Positions 8,122 through 17,599 of a DNA stretch of 64,000 bases are shown here, in pieces (positions within the stretch are counted from its first letter, which is position 1; each line of letters opens with the position of its first letter). The DNA is taken from contig JAUSCD010000035.1 of NCBI GenBank assembly GCA_030651695.1, forward strand, positions 1 to 64,000, read 5' to 3'. The translations under genes and the position numbers were made by a program. The notes below the pieces were generated by a model. It was given only the letters and a program-made list of their open reading frames with translations. It was not told the DNA's origin and did not search any database. The DNA is from Pseudohongiella sp. (GTDB lineage: Bacteria > Pseudomonadota > Gammaproteobacteria > Pseudomonadales > Pseudohongiellaceae).

Positions 8122-11061
8122 TTACTCCTGTGCACCGGTGATTTTGTTGATGATACGCGCCCTTTCGTCTGCGATCTGTTGGCGCAGCTGCCGATCGCGC
8201 TCACGGTCGAAATACGCAATGCCGTCCACCCAGGTGGTTTGCGCCTGCGCATACACCGACAGAGGATGATCATTCCACAGCACAAGATCGGCATCCTTGC
8301 CCACCAGAATACTTCCCATACGATCGTCAATATGCAGTAATTTGGCCGGATTCAGCGTGATCATTTTTAAAGCATCCGACTCGCTGACGTTGCCATATTT
8401 GACCATCTTGCCGGCTTCCTGATTTAACCGGCGCGACATTTCGGCATCGTCCGAGTTCAGCGCAACAACTACACCAGCCTGCTGCATCAATGCTGCGTTA
8501 TAGGGGATGGCATAACGTACTTCCCATTTGAAAGCCCACCAATCCGAGAAAGTGGAACCTCCGGCACCATGCGCGGCCATTTTATCTGCCACTTTGTAGC
8601 CTTCCAGAATATGCGTGAAGGTATTAATCCTGAATCCAAAGCTTTCAGCCATGTGCATCATCATATTGATTTCTGACTGAACATAAGAGTGATTGGATAC
8701 GTAACGCTCGCCCTTGATGATCTCCAGCATTGCCTCATTCACCAGATCACGTCGAGGTATGCTGGCACTGCGTCGCTGAGCGTTTGACAGATCGTTGTAG
8801 GCATTCCAGCGCTGTTCATAAGCCTGGGCCTCAGTAAAGGCGTTCACAAACACCTGCTCAACACCCATTCGTGTTTGTGGATAACGGATGGATGCCGGGT
8901 TGGTGCTGCGTTTGACGTTTTCGCCAAGGGCAAACTTGATAAAAAGCGGCGCGTTTTCAATCTGCAACTGTGCAGGAGATAATCCCCAGCGCAGTTTTAT
9001 CAAAGACGATTGTCCGCCAATCGGATTGGCAGAGCCGTGAAGTTGTTGCGCTGCAACAACTCCGCCCGCAAGGTTACGGTAGATATTCACGTCCTGCGAA
9101 TTCACCACATCCTGCATACGCACCATACTTGAATTGGTTGCGACTTCGTTGATGCTGAACAGTGCAATATGTGTATGTTCATCGATGATGCCGGGCGTCA
9201 GATGTTTACCGCTGCCATCTACTTCCAGCGCATTGCCGGCCGAAAGGTTTTCACCCACAGCAGCAATTTTACCATCGCGAACCAGTACATCAGTGATCAG
9301 CACACCCATGTCTTCATTGGTCCAGACGGTAGCACCGCGAATCACCGTATCCTGACGCGTGGGCAGAGTCTCACTACCGTAAGGTGCAAACGGGTAAAGC
9401 ACAGCTGAAGGCAGTGCGGGGACGCCGTTATCAACTGAGGCAGCAACCGAAGCTGATTCAGGAAGGTCCGCGCTGCGGGTTAATGTCCAGCTGATAGTTT
9501 CGCCTGCAGGGGTCTGGCCGCTGCCCTGCCAGCCTTGGGCATTCGGCCAGCCGCTGAGACGGGTCGTGCCATTGTCACCGGGCAAACTGAAACTCAGATT
9601 GATCAACTCATTGGTCAGATTAAAATTCAGCCGGGCATTCTCGATGGCATCACCGGTGGCGGTATCAACAAGTTTTGCATCAGCACGGCCGGTTTTGAAC
9701 TCCACCGCAAGAGTTAAAGCACGATTGCCTGCGTTGAGATCGTAACGACCGCGACGCTCATCAGACTGTGCCCCCAGAACAAAGCGCTCACCTTGCACCC
9801 AGTTCTCGAGCACAACTGTATTGCTATCAAACATGGGTCCGGAAGTGACCAGCAAATTGGCCAGCATCCCATTTTGCAGACTGCCGGTTCTGTCCTGCAT
9901 CCCCAGCAACTCTGCCGGCACACGCGTCAAGGCATCTATTGCAACCCCAGAGGGCAAACCATTTGTTACCGCAAGACGAAGGTTCTCATGAAACTTGTCC
10001 CCCGAACCCGCGCTGGTGATAGCAAAACGGACACCCTGCTCGTGCAGGAGGCGCAAATTGAAAGGCGCCAGCTCCCAGTGTTTCAGATCGGTAAATGACA
10101 CTTCATCGGCTACAAAAGTGTCAGCAACTTCCGGTTTATCCGGATAATTTACCGGAACAATCAACGGCGCACCGGTGGCGGCGAGTTCCGCTGCGCGCTG
10201 GTAACCATCCGTGCCGGTTTTGATGATGTATTGAATTCCGAACTCCTGAGCAACATTGTTTGCTGTCAGGGCCTGATGCCAGTTATTCACTTCAATGATC
10301 TGCGGCAAACCACGATTTTTGATCCAGGCTTCCAGAGATTCATCAACAAACGGACGGGGAGAATGTTGCTCAAACCATTGCGCGTCGAGAAAGGTCTGGC
10401 GCAGCAAAGCGATCGATCCCATCATCGAGACAGGCACAGTCTGACGTGAACTGCCTTTGTTAAGTGAGTAGTGCGCGGCCGCATCTGGTAACAAAACCGA
10501 CTCGTTGGCGTTTTTGCTGCCAAGATTCACTAACACAGAGGTGCCACGTGCAATACCATCAGCGCGCAAACTGAGCACTGTCGAAAAGCCCTGCCTGCGC
10601 AGCGCTTCGCGCTGGGCCTCGTCGGGCTTGAAGTCCGCAACTGCCCGATAGTGTGACCGGATTGCATCATTGGCGTTGTAAGCCTGACCGCTTGATTCCA
10701 CTACTTCAGCGCCGCCGCCGGCAGCGGGCCGTCCGGGCGCAGGCACACCGTATACGCTGTGCATATCGATCAGGCCCGGATAAATATATCGCCCGCCCAT
10801 ATCAATGGAAAAAAAGCCATCTGGGACGTTTGATGATGAATTGATACCAATGATCAACCCGTCACGGATCAGCAATGTGCCATTTTCAAGCACATTGCCG
10901 TCGGGCTGATATATATTGGCGCCTGTCAGCGCAAGGGCGTTCGGACGCAAGTCGGTTATGCCATTAGGTGTTGCCGTTTCCTGCGCAAATAAAATATTGC
11001 TACCCGCCACCAGAGCGACGGCAAATATCAGCGCTATCCGGCTAAAGTGATGCACGATCAT
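8122..11061 (-). CDS. Large exported tandem amidohydrolase (979 residues)
   Basis: The protein has a signal peptide ending near AGSNILFAQE and two amidohydrolase units. The first (about residues 40-450) has the strand motif PGLIDMHSVYGVP, where only one of the two HxH histidines is left. A beta-rich linker (about 450-570) follows. The second unit has the complete TPGIIDEHTHIAL motif, later AHGAGGS, VALNSDDAE (metal-binding Asp) and a GKDADLVLWNDHPLS C-terminal sandwich. Half of the protein therefore looks catalytic and half not. A purine-rich ribosome site (GGAGCGGGAA) precedes the ATG at 11061. It is the middle gene of an operon with 42 bases upstream and 4 bases downstream. The substrate is unknown; periplasmic cyclic amides or peptides are possible. 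Confidence 0.82.
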   Translation of the reverse strand: MIVHHFSRIALIFAVALVAGSNILFAQETATPNGITDLRPNALALTGANIYQPDGNVLENGTLLIRDGLIIGINSSSNVPDGFFSIDMGGRYIYPGLIDMHSVYGVPAPGRPAAGGGAEVVESSGQAYNANDAIRSHYRAVADFKPDEAQREALRRQGFSTVLSLRADGIARGTSVLVNLGSKNANESVLLPDAAAHYSLNKGSSRQTVPVSMMGSIALLRQTFLDAQWFEQHSPRPFVDESLEAWIKNRGLPQIIEVNNWHQALTANNVAQEFGIQYIIKTGTDGYQRAAELAATGAPLIVPVNYPDKPEVADTFVADEVSFTDLKHWELAPFNLRLLHEQGVRFAITSAGSGDKFHENLRLAVTNGLPSGVAIDALTRVPAELLGMQDRTGSLQNGMLANLLVTSGPMFDSNTVVLENWVQGERFVLGAQSDERRGRYDLNAGNRALTLAVEFKTGRADAKLVDTATGDAIENARLNFNLTNELINLSFSLPGDNGTTRLSGWPNAQGWQGSGQTPAGETISWTLTRSADLPESASVAASVDNGVPALPSAVLYPFAPYGSETLPTRQDTVIRGATVWTNEDMGVLITDVLVRDGKIAAVGENLSAGNALEVDGSGKHLTPGIIDEHTHIALFSINEVATNSSMVRMQDVVNSQDVNIYRNLAGGVVAAQQLHGSANPIGGQSSLIKLRWGLSPAQLQIENAPLFIKFALGENVKRSTNPASIRYPQTRMGVEQVFVNAFTEAQAYEQRWNAYNDLSNAQRRSASIPRRDLVNEAMLEIIKGERYVSNHSYVQSEINMMMHMAESFGFRINTFTHILEGYKVADKMAAHGAGGSTFSDWWAFKWEVRYAIPYNAALMQQAGVVVALNSDDAEMSRRLNQEAGKMVKYGNVSESDALKMITLNPAKLLHIDDRMGSILVGKDADLVLWNDHPLSVYAQAQTTWVDGIAYFDRERDRQLRQQIADERARIINKITGAQE

Positions 11062-11103
11062 GGTTCCCGCTCCTTGTGGTTATAATGTTTTGTGCTCAGA
11101 TTA

Positions 11104-12396
11104 TCAGTTGACGTAGACGATGCCTTGCTTCATTACAAACTGTACGTTTTGCAAAGTCTCTATGTTGTTTAGCGGATTGTCCTGCACGGCAATAATGTCT
11201 GCACTTTTGCCAGCTTCTATGCTGCCGATCTGTGACTGCATGCCTAACACTTCAGCCGCAATCGATGTTGCGCTTAACAAGGCTGTGTCTTCCGGCATAC
11301 CCGCTTCAACCATGTACGCAAATTCGCGGGCATTCTGTGCGTGCGGGAACACACTGGCATCTGTACCAAATGCAATCTTGACCCCGTAACGATAGGCGCG
11401 CCCCATGGTGTCCTGAATCAAAGGCCCTATTTCGCGCGCTTTGGGCACTACCAGGGGATGGTAGTAACCTTCAATTTCAGCCTGTTCGGCAACGTATTTA
11501 CCGGCAGAGATCGTCGGAATATACCAGGTACCGTGTTCGACCATCGCCGCCATCACTTCATCATCCATGTATGTGCCATGCTCAATGGTATGAACCCCGG
11601 CGCGGATGGCCCGCAGCATGCCTTCTTTGCCGTGTGCATGTGCCGCCACGTGCATACCGTAGTCGCGCGCCGTCTCCACTACAGCTTCCAGTTCATCCTG
11701 CATAAACTGCGGATTCTGTCCGTTGGCAGCCACACTGAGCACACCACCCGTCGCGGTAATTTTGATGTGATCAGCACCGTTTTTATACTGCTGCCGCACA
11801 GCCTCGCGGGCCTGTGCCGGGCTATTGATCACACCTTCAGCCGGTGTCGGCTCACCCATCAGATCACTGCGCCAGCCATTGGTAGGATCAGCATGACCTC
11901 CGGTAGTTGCCAGACTTTTACCCACTGTGATAATGCGAGGCCCTGCAACTTTGTTCTGATTGATCGCATCGCGCAGAGCGATGTTTACCCCGGTACCACC
12001 AAGCTCACGGATAGTAGTAAATCCTGCCTCCAGTGTACGACGCGCGTTGACCGCTGAATTGAACGCGATGTCAGCAGGATCAAGTGTGAATCGATTGAGC
12101 GTTGAGTTGGGTGCTGTTTCACTTTCGATGTGTACGTGCAGGTCAATGAGACCGGGCAGCACTGTTTTATCCGAGAGATCCACCAGCACATCATCGGCAC
12201 CGGGTTGTTGAAACCCACGGCTGACCGACTGAACCAGCCCACCTTCCACCACGATAGTCATCTCTCGCTGTATATTGCTGCCTGTACCATCCCAGAGCGC
12301 GCCGGCATGGATATAGGTGGTTTGAGCTGAGGAAGTTGCCGGCAGTATAACCAGCGCGGAAGCGAGAGCGCCCAAGGCAATCAAATGTGTACTCAT
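11104..12396 (-). CDS. Exported imidazolonepropionase-like amidohydrolase (prolidase-like)
   Basis: 430 residues with a signal peptide (ALASALVILPATSSAQ). All metal-site motifs are present: GLIDLHVHIES (HxH), HIKITATGGVLS (carboxylated Lys), HVAAHAHGKEG and HTIEHGTY (His ligands) and FGTDASVFPH (Asp). This is the amidohydrolase subgroup that includes Xaa-Pro dipeptidase-like and imidazolonepropionase-like enzymes of environmental bacteria. It is the first gene of the three-gene amidohydrolase operon and the only one with a fully conventional active site. AGGAA lies 6-7 bases before the ATG at 12396. Confidence 0.88.
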   Translation of the reverse strand: MSTHLIALGALASALVILPATSSAQTTYIHAGALWDGTGSNIQREMTIVVEGGLVQSVSRGFQQPGADDVLVDLSDKTVLPGLIDLHVHIESETAPNSTLNRFTLDPADIAFNSAVNARRTLEAGFTTIRELGGTGVNIALRDAINQNKVAGPRIITVGKSLATTGGHADPTNGWRSDLMGEPTPAEGVINSPAQAREAVRQQYKNGADHIKITATGGVLSVAANGQNPQFMQDELEAVVETARDYGMHVAAHAHGKEGMLRAIRAGVHTIEHGTYMDDEVMAAMVEHGTWYIPTISAGKYVAEQAEIEGYYHPLVVPKAREIGPLIQDTMGRAYRYGVKIAFGTDASVFPHAQNAREFAYMVEAGMPEDTALLSATSIAAEVLGMQSQIGSIEAGKSADIIAVQDNPLNNIETLQNVQFVMKQGIVYVN

Positions 12397-12598
12397 AACA
12401 TTCCTTTTTGTTTTTTATTAGTGCAGCCCCCGGAGGCCAGCCGGGCAAAGTGAACGCATTCAGCCTTCAGTCGGAGAGTAAACTCCACCATGCATTAATT
12501 CAACGCATAGCGTCCTCTGCACACCAATGAGGAGCAAAACAGTATCTTTTTCAGAGATATTTCAGGTTTTCCTGCACGTTCGCAGCGGCTCACATGCC
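12397..12598. other. Intergenic region upstream of the amidohydrolase operon
   Basis: About 200 bases between the amidohydrolase start (12396) and the end of the metallo-beta-lactamase gene (12599), both on the minus strand. It should hold the operon promoter. I see no clear terminator or riboswitch. Short plus-strand frames that run through it into the lactamase gene are antisense shadows. Confidence 0.4.
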
Positions 12599-13540
12599 TC
12601 AGTTTCGACCCTGCAGCAACTCGCGCTCTGCCTGCACCCTGCGCTCAAAGTCGGCCTTCCTGTCGGCAATGTAGTCAGCCCATGGCTGCTGTTGCAGCAA
12701 AGGATGAGGGCGCAATTGCACACGCATCTGATGCTCAATGCCGGCGAAAGGCATCTGAGGATGCCCGGTGAGATAAATATCCGCCTGCAGTTTTGCCATA
12801 TTGTCGAACCCGAACAAAGCATCTTCCACCAACGTCGGAAACCGCGGATTGTCTATCAGTTGCACTCCGTCGTTGGGCCCGTTGCAACCAAAAAATACCA
12901 CTTTCACGGTTTCCCCTGAATCCACTGTGTCCATGCCCCATGTGGTACAACCCGGCGAGTGACCGGGCGCCCATGTTGCCGTCAGCGTGACACCTCCAAG
13001 CGCAATGGTCTCGCCATCCTGCAAACGTCTGTCCACCCTTACCGGCTCCCAACCTTCAAAACCTAGTGGCGACAGATCCTGCCCTGCTTCCAATGCGTCT
13101 GCATCAGCGTCCATCACAAACACCTGCGCACCAGTCATGCGCTTCATGATGGCATGGCCCTGAATATGGTCAAAATGCGCGTGACTGGACAGAATGACTT
13201 TTATATCACCCATGCGGAACCCAAGGGCTTCCACACTGTTTTTGATTGTTGCTGTCATGCTCTGCACGCCGGTATCAATCAGAAAATGCCCATCCGGCGA
13301 TGTAATCAGATAAGAAGCAATATTGCTGGCACCCACATAATAGATATTGCCCAGAATACGGAACGGTTCGACGGGTTCAGACTGATGCGTATGAAAAGAC
13401 TGTCCATTGGCGATTTTTTCCTGTGCTGTCAGCAAATCAAGCCGCCCCGGCTGGCCCCTGTTTTGCCCGTCAGCATTTTGCGCCTGCGTCGTAAATGCAG
13501 CTGCAAACAAAATTCCCATAAAAATTGCTGAATACTTCAT
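12599..13540 (-). CDS. Subclass B3-like metallo-beta-lactamase
   Basis: 313 residues from the ATG at 13540, with a signal peptide (MKYSAIFMGILFAAAFTTQA). The zinc ligands of subclass B3 enzymes are all visible: SSHAHFDHIQG (H116, H118, D120, H121), APGHSPGCTTW (H196) and YLTGHPQ (H263). The B3 N-terminal layout (PFRILGNIYYVGASNIASYL) and the NPRFPTLVEDALFGF helix also fit. B3 enzymes use two zinc ions and no cysteine ligand, and they hydrolyse penicillins, cephalosporins and carbapenems in the periplasm. Environmental B3 homologues vary in activity and some act on lactones, so resistance is an inference. It lies upstream of, and in the same direction as, the amidohydrolase operon. Confidence 0.85.
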   Translation of the reverse strand: MKYSAIFMGILFAAAFTTQAQNADGQNRGQPGRLDLLTAQEKIANGQSFHTHQSEPVEPFRILGNIYYVGASNIASYLITSPDGHFLIDTGVQSMTATIKNSVEALGFRMGDIKVILSSHAHFDHIQGHAIMKRMTGAQVFVMDADADALEAGQDLSPLGFEGWEPVRVDRRLQDGETIALGGVTLTATWAPGHSPGCTTWGMDTVDSGETVKVVFFGCNGPNDGVQLIDNPRFPTLVEDALFGFDNMAKLQADIYLTGHPQMPFAGIEHQMRVQLRPHPLLQQQPWADYIADRKADFERRVQAERELLQGRN

Positions 13541-13603
13541 ACACTCCCTCATGAACTTTCTTCAATTAAATTTGCAACATTGCCACGGCGTCGATGACAG
13601 GCA

Positions 13604-14224
13604 TTACTGCAGAAGCATGGCTTTTTTCCATCGCACAGAACTCAGATACATCTGGTAAGCGTGCGCAGCGGCGGCAATTAACAAACTGATCAGCGCGAAC
13701 AGATACTGATCACCGCTTAGCTGAAGAATAAGGCCCAGTGCAGCAAGCAGCAGGACAATCAGCATAGCCGGGAAAAAATCTCTGAGGGTAGCTGGTGGAA
13801 TGGCAGCGAAATAGCTGCTGTTTTCCTGTTCGAGGCGTGCGCGGCGTAAAATTGATTGCAAGGTTGCAGGCATCACTGCAAATAACATGGCGAGCAATAC
13901 AAACCAGACGGGCAAATAATCCAGCCCAAGACTGGCGATCAGTGTAAATTCCAGCAGACCTATGCCAAACGGAATCACTGAATCCCCGGGAGTTGGTGTC
14001 CAGGTAAAACGCATGGTAACGCTACTGTATAGCAGCCAGATCAGGATAATACCCATCAACGTGACAATGATCTGCAGCCAGGCCAGCAGCGACTCCCCGG
14101 TAAACGACAGCAGCATGGGTTCGGCTCTGATATGAGCCCACAATAACTCTAGTGCCAGCGCCTGAATGATGCTGAGCAGGGTCAGCAGTACCATTGGCAT
14201 CTGTTGTTTGGCGCGTTCACGCAT
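13604..14224 (-). CDS. Polytopic membrane protein of unknown function
   Basis: About 206 residues from the ATG at 14224, which has GGTGG about 5 bases upstream; a GTG at 14233 is the other option. Roughly six hydrophobic helices are visible, for example VLLTLLSIIQALALELLWAH, IIVTLMGIILIWLLYS, WFVLLAMLFAVMPA, AMLIVLLLAALGLILQL and LFALISLLIAAAAHAY. I recognise no family motif. It lies 63 bases upstream of the metallo-beta-lactamase start on the same strand. Confidence 0.65.
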   Translation of the reverse strand: MRERAKQQMPMVLLTLLSIIQALALELLWAHIRAEPMLLSFTGESLLAWLQIIVTLMGIILIWLLYSSVTMRFTWTPTPGDSVIPFGIGLLEFTLIASLGLDYLPVWFVLLAMLFAVMPATLQSILRRARLEQENSSYFAAIPPATLRDFFPAMLIVLLLAALGLILQLSGDQYLFALISLLIAAAAHAYQMYLSSVRWKKAMLLQ

Positions 14225-14288
14225 ACTTTCCACCCGATTTTTTATTTTTTGATATTTATTATCTCAGCAGCTGCTTGCCAGTTCAGGT

Positions 14289-14726
14289 CTATTGCTGCAG
14301 ACCGCGCCCGTAGGTTTCTATAAATACCGGCGGCATACGACGGGCCTTGCCACTACTTAATTCGATGCAGACAAAGGTGCTGCGCGCACGCAATAAAGTT
14401 ACCTGATCAGCGGCTCTGAATATCTGGAAATGGCGTGTCAGCCGCAACTTGTTATCTGACTCGAAAATCCAGGTTGCTACAACAACTTCATCACCAAGAT
14501 AAGCTGCTGCCAGATAATCAATTTCATGGCGCAGCACCACCATTGCTCTATCCAGTTCTCTGTATTCTGAGACTCCCAGCCCCAGTGATTCGGAGTGGCG
14601 CCAGGCACAGCGCTCCAGCCATTGGACATAGGCTGCATTGTTGACGTGTCCCAGTTCGTCAATATCACTGGTATCCACTGTGATCGTCACAGTAAATGGC
14701 GTATCTCTGTCCCAATCCACGTGCAT
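14289..14726 (-). CDS. Acyl-CoA thioesterase of the 4HBT (YbgC/FadM) family
   Basis: 145 residues from the internal ATG at 14726; the longer frame adds 13 residues not typical of the family. The hot-dog signature is DIDELGHVNNAAYVQWLE with the conserved Asp and the GHVNN turn, followed by the long central helix and LRHEIDYLAAAYLGDEV. Proteins of this type hydrolyse acyl-CoA or 4-hydroxybenzoyl-CoA thioesters in the cytoplasm. Substrate is unknown. It is divergent from the KtrA gene. Confidence 0.82.
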   Translation of the reverse strand: MHVDWDRDTPFTVTITVDTSDIDELGHVNNAAYVQWLERCAWRHSESLGLGVSEYRELDRAMVVLRHEIDYLAAAYLGDEVVVATWIFESDNKLRLTRHFQIFRAADQVTLLRARSTFVCIELSSGKARRMPPVFIETYGRGLQQ

Positions 14727-14878
14727 CAGTTTTCCTTTTGAGCAAAACAAGCCTGAGCATAACAAAAATTTTTACGCTTTTGTTACGGACGCCCAACGAT
14801 TTACAGCAGAAACCTTACACATCTCTGCACTACCCTGCAGTTATCAAATCCGCAGTCATCTGAATGAGTACCTGCTGT

Positions 14879-15553
14879 ATGAACAAGCGCCGCATCGCCG
14901 TCATAGGACTTGGCCGCTTTGGTGCCACCATGGCACAGGAAGCACAAGCAAATGGCATGGAAGTTTTGGCCATGGACATCAATGAAGACAAAGTGAACGA
15001 AATAGCCGATCACGTCAGCGAAGCCATTATCGCTGACAGCACCAATGCTAAAGCAATTGCCGCCATCGACTGGCGCCAGTTTATTACCGTTGTTGTAGCA
15101 ATAGGCAGTGATATCAAAAACAGCATGATGACAGTGATCCATTTGCAGGAAGCCGGAGTGCCCGATCTGTGGTGCAAAGTGCAGGACAAATATCATGCCT
15201 CGCTGATGAAAAGACTGGGTGTACAACGCATCATCAGTCCGGAAGAAGAAATGGCAAAACGGGCCAGCCTGTCGCTGCGCTTTCCGGACATGTCGCAACA
15301 GATGCTGCTCGGTGACTCACAATACCTGGCAGAAGTAAAAATCATGCAGCGGGTGGATAAAAACGACTTTCTCCATGCAATCCGTCGTCAGGGTCACCAA
15401 CTTGTGGCTATCAATCACAAACAGGATAAACACTATCAACCGGCTACAGAAGTTCCAGTCTGCCTTTACCCCGGTGACAGTGTACTGCTGCTGAGCAATG
15501 CCAACGAATCCAAAACACGCGAAGGCTTTGTATGGCCATCTCTCACGTCGTAA
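14879..15553 (+). CDS. ktrA: Potassium uptake regulatory subunit, KtrA/TrkA type
   Basis: About 224 residues starting at ATG 14879; an ATG at 14864 would add five residues. The N-terminal RCK domain has the Rossmann motif IAVIGLGRFGATMAQE, an acidic residue after strand 2 (MDINED) and a single regulator unit, as in KtrA and unlike the doubled TrkA of E. coli. The C-terminal TrkA_C domain starts near residue 135. KtrA binds nucleotides (ATP/ADP, NAD) and gates the KtrB channel from the cytoplasm. Its last 22 bases overlap the KtrB gene, so the two are coupled. Confidence 0.87.
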   Translation: MNKRRIAVIGLGRFGATMAQEAQANGMEVLAMDINEDKVNEIADHVSEAIIADSTNAKAIAAIDWRQFITVVVAIGSDIKNSMMTVIHLQEAGVPDLWCKVQDKYHASLMKRLGVQRIISPEEEMAKRASLSLRFPDMSQQMLLGDSQYLAEVKIMQRVDKNDFLHAIRRQGHQLVAINHKQDKHYQPATEVPVCLYPGDSVLLLSNANESKTREGFVWPSLTS

Positions 15554-16854
15554 GTCACCACAGTTTCTGGCGCTCGGCCGGTGGCGTATTGCTGAAGTTT
15601 TTTGCCAGCGGTGCCATGCTTGGCACTCTGCTGTTAATGCTGCCGGCATCACGGCAGCAAGACCTGCCGCTGCTGGATATATTTTTTACCGCTGTCTCTG
15701 CCATCACAGTCACCGGCCTGATCACAGTGGATACTGGCAGCAGCTACAGCTGGCTGGGGCAAGTGATTATTGCATTGTTAATCCAGGCTGGCGGGTTGGG
15801 CTATATGTTGATTGGCACAATCACCTTACTTGGCAAAGACAAGTTTGTTTCATTACGGCGTCAATCTGCCTTAGGTGTCACCGTTCAGATCAATGATGGT
15901 TTGTCTCTGTTTAGCCTGATTCGTTTTGTGAGCGCATTTTCATTGATACTGATCAGCGTATTGACGCTGGCACTGGCCATTTTCTGGATTCCCGCTTACG
16001 GCTGGGGCGAGGGTTTGGGCAAAGCAGCGTTTCACGCTGTATCAGCATTTAACAATGCCGGATTCGCTTTATTCCCGGATTCATTGATGTCAGCGGCTGG
16101 CGGACAGCCGGTGCTTTATGTACATGCTCTGGGTTTCATTCTTGGTGGAATAGGATTTACGGTTATTTATGAAATTGCTCAAGGCAGCCGGCTCAGTATC
16201 CACACCCGTATTATGATCTATGGCTCTATTTTTTTGCTGGGCACAGGCACACTGGGCTTGCTGCTGTTTGAAGCCGGCAATGATTCACTGGGCACAGGCA
16301 GCGAACGCCTAAGCCATGCATTTTTTCAGGCTGCAACCACACGCACTGCGGGATTTAATTCGGTGGACATTGCATCTATGAGCAATGCCAGCCATGTGTT
16401 CATGATGATTAACATGGTGATTGGTGCCGGCCCGGGCTCAACGGCGGGGGGCCTGCGCCTGACAACGTTTGTATTGTTGGTAGCTGGACTGACAGCAGCG
16501 CTGCAGGGACGTCAGACCACACGCCTTTTGGGCAGAACCTTACAGGTGGAAAACCTGCTGCGTGCATCAGGCATTCTGATACTGACTTTGGCATTGCTGT
16601 CCGTGATCAATCTGATGATACTGGCGCTTGAGCCAGAGCTGGACGCCATGGCCTTGATTTTTGAAATGGTGTCTGCCCTGGGTACAGTAGGTTTGTCGCT
16701 GGGTATCACGAGCTCACTCGGAGCACCGGCAAAACTGCTTGTCATAACCGTGATGATGATAGGCAAAGTATCACCTGTCATTCTTTTTGGAGCATTGACA
16801 GGACGACGTGGCAGTCCGCTGCGATATGCTGGCGGGGAGATCGCTACAGGCTGA
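15532..16854 (+). CDS. ktrB: Potassium transporter membrane subunit, KtrB/TrkH family
   Basis: 440 residues with about eight to ten membrane spans arranged as four M1-P-M2 repeats. The four selectivity-filter loops can be seen with their single conserved Gly: AITVTGLITVD, AFNNAGFALFP, TTRTAGFNSVD and ALGTVGLSLG. This is the SKT superfamily (KtrB, TrkH). A length near 440 and a single RCK partner favour Ktr. The complex takes up K+ using Na+ or the membrane potential and serves osmotic adaptation. It starts 22 bases before the KtrA stop. Confidence 0.9.
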   Translation: MAISHVVSHHSFWRSAGGVLLKFFASGAMLGTLLLMLPASRQQDLPLLDIFFTAVSAITVTGLITVDTGSSYSWLGQVIIALLIQAGGLGYMLIGTITLLGKDKFVSLRRQSALGVTVQINDGLSLFSLIRFVSAFSLILISVLTLALAIFWIPAYGWGEGLGKAAFHAVSAFNNAGFALFPDSLMSAAGGQPVLYVHALGFILGGIGFTVIYEIAQGSRLSIHTRIMIYGSIFLLGTGTLGLLLFEAGNDSLGTGSERLSHAFFQAATTRTAGFNSVDIASMSNASHVFMMINMVIGAGPGSTAGGLRLTTFVLLVAGLTAALQGRQTTRLLGRTLQVENLLRASGILILTLALLSVINLMILALEPELDAMALIFEMVSALGTVGLSLGITSSLGAPAKLLVITVMMIGKVSPVILFGALTGRRGSPLRYAGGEIATG

Positions 16855-16906
16855 CTTGAAAACGGGTACTGTATAATCAGGCTGGTGTTGAAACTGACTG
16901 ATTGTT

Positions 16907-17581
16907 TTATGTATCAAGAAATCGGTAGCCAACGCCAGGCTCAGTCTCTATGAATGCGGGATTGCTGGCATCATCACCCAAACGCGCTCTGAGCCTGGCC
17001 ACCAGAATACGCAGATAATGCGATTGCTCATCATAGGCAACACCCCAAATCTGCTGACCTAACCATGACTGGGTGAGCAGCTGCCCGGCATGCTCAGTCA
17101 GCAACCTGAGCAAGGCATACTCCTTTTTAGAAAGTTTGATCTCAGCGCCGTTTAACGTGATCTGACGATTGACATAATCAATAACAAGACCTCTGGCATT
17201 GAAAGTCCTGGCTGCACCTATCGCGGACGATTGCAACAGACGCCTGATCCTGGCCAGCAGCTCCATTACACCAAACGGCTTGACTACATAATCGTTGGCA
17301 CCGCTATCGAGCGCAGCAACTTTGTCAGATTCCTTACTTCGAACTGACAATACAATGAGCGGCACCCCAGAAAACTCACGAATCTTGCGCAACACATGTT
17401 GTCCGTCCATATCAGGCAAACCCAGATCCAGAATAATAAGATCCGGCTGTGACAGGCCAGCCTGAGCGATCGCATCGTGCCCGTTTGCGGCAGACACTAC
17501 ATCATAACCCTGCGACCCAAGACTGATGCCCAGAAACTTAACTATCTGTGGTTCATCATCAACAATCAGAATTCTGGCCAT
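16907..17581 (-). CDS. kdpE: OmpR-type response regulator, KdpE-like
   Basis: 224 residues. The receiver domain has VDDEP, LDLGLPDMDG (phosphorylatable Asp) and VVKPFG (Lys), and the C-terminal winged helix (about residues 130-224) has LSKKEYALLRLLTEHAG and SHYLRILVARLRARLGDD. The sequence is KdpE-like throughout. In enterobacteria KdpE activates the kdpFABC K+ ATPase under K+ limitation. No kdp genes lie here; the convergent neighbours are ktrA/ktrB, so regulation of Ktr is the natural guess. It lies 18 bases downstream of the kinase gene. Confidence 0.88.
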   Translation of the reverse strand: MARILIVDDEPQIVKFLGISLGSQGYDVVSAANGHDAIAQAGLSQPDLIILDLGLPDMDGQHVLRKIREFSGVPLIVLSVRSKESDKVAALDSGANDYVVKPFGVMELLARIRRLLQSSAIGAARTFNARGLVIDYVNRQITLNGAEIKLSKKEYALLRLLTEHAGQLLTQSWLGQQIWGVAYDEQSHYLRILVARLRARLGDDASNPAFIETEPGVGYRFLDT

Positions 17582-17599
17582 GGCTGAAATACAGTCTCT

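Noticed and set aside
11341-12057. 238-codon plus-strand frame
   Set aside because: Lies opposite the well-supported amidohydrolase at 11104-12396 and has no domain pattern.
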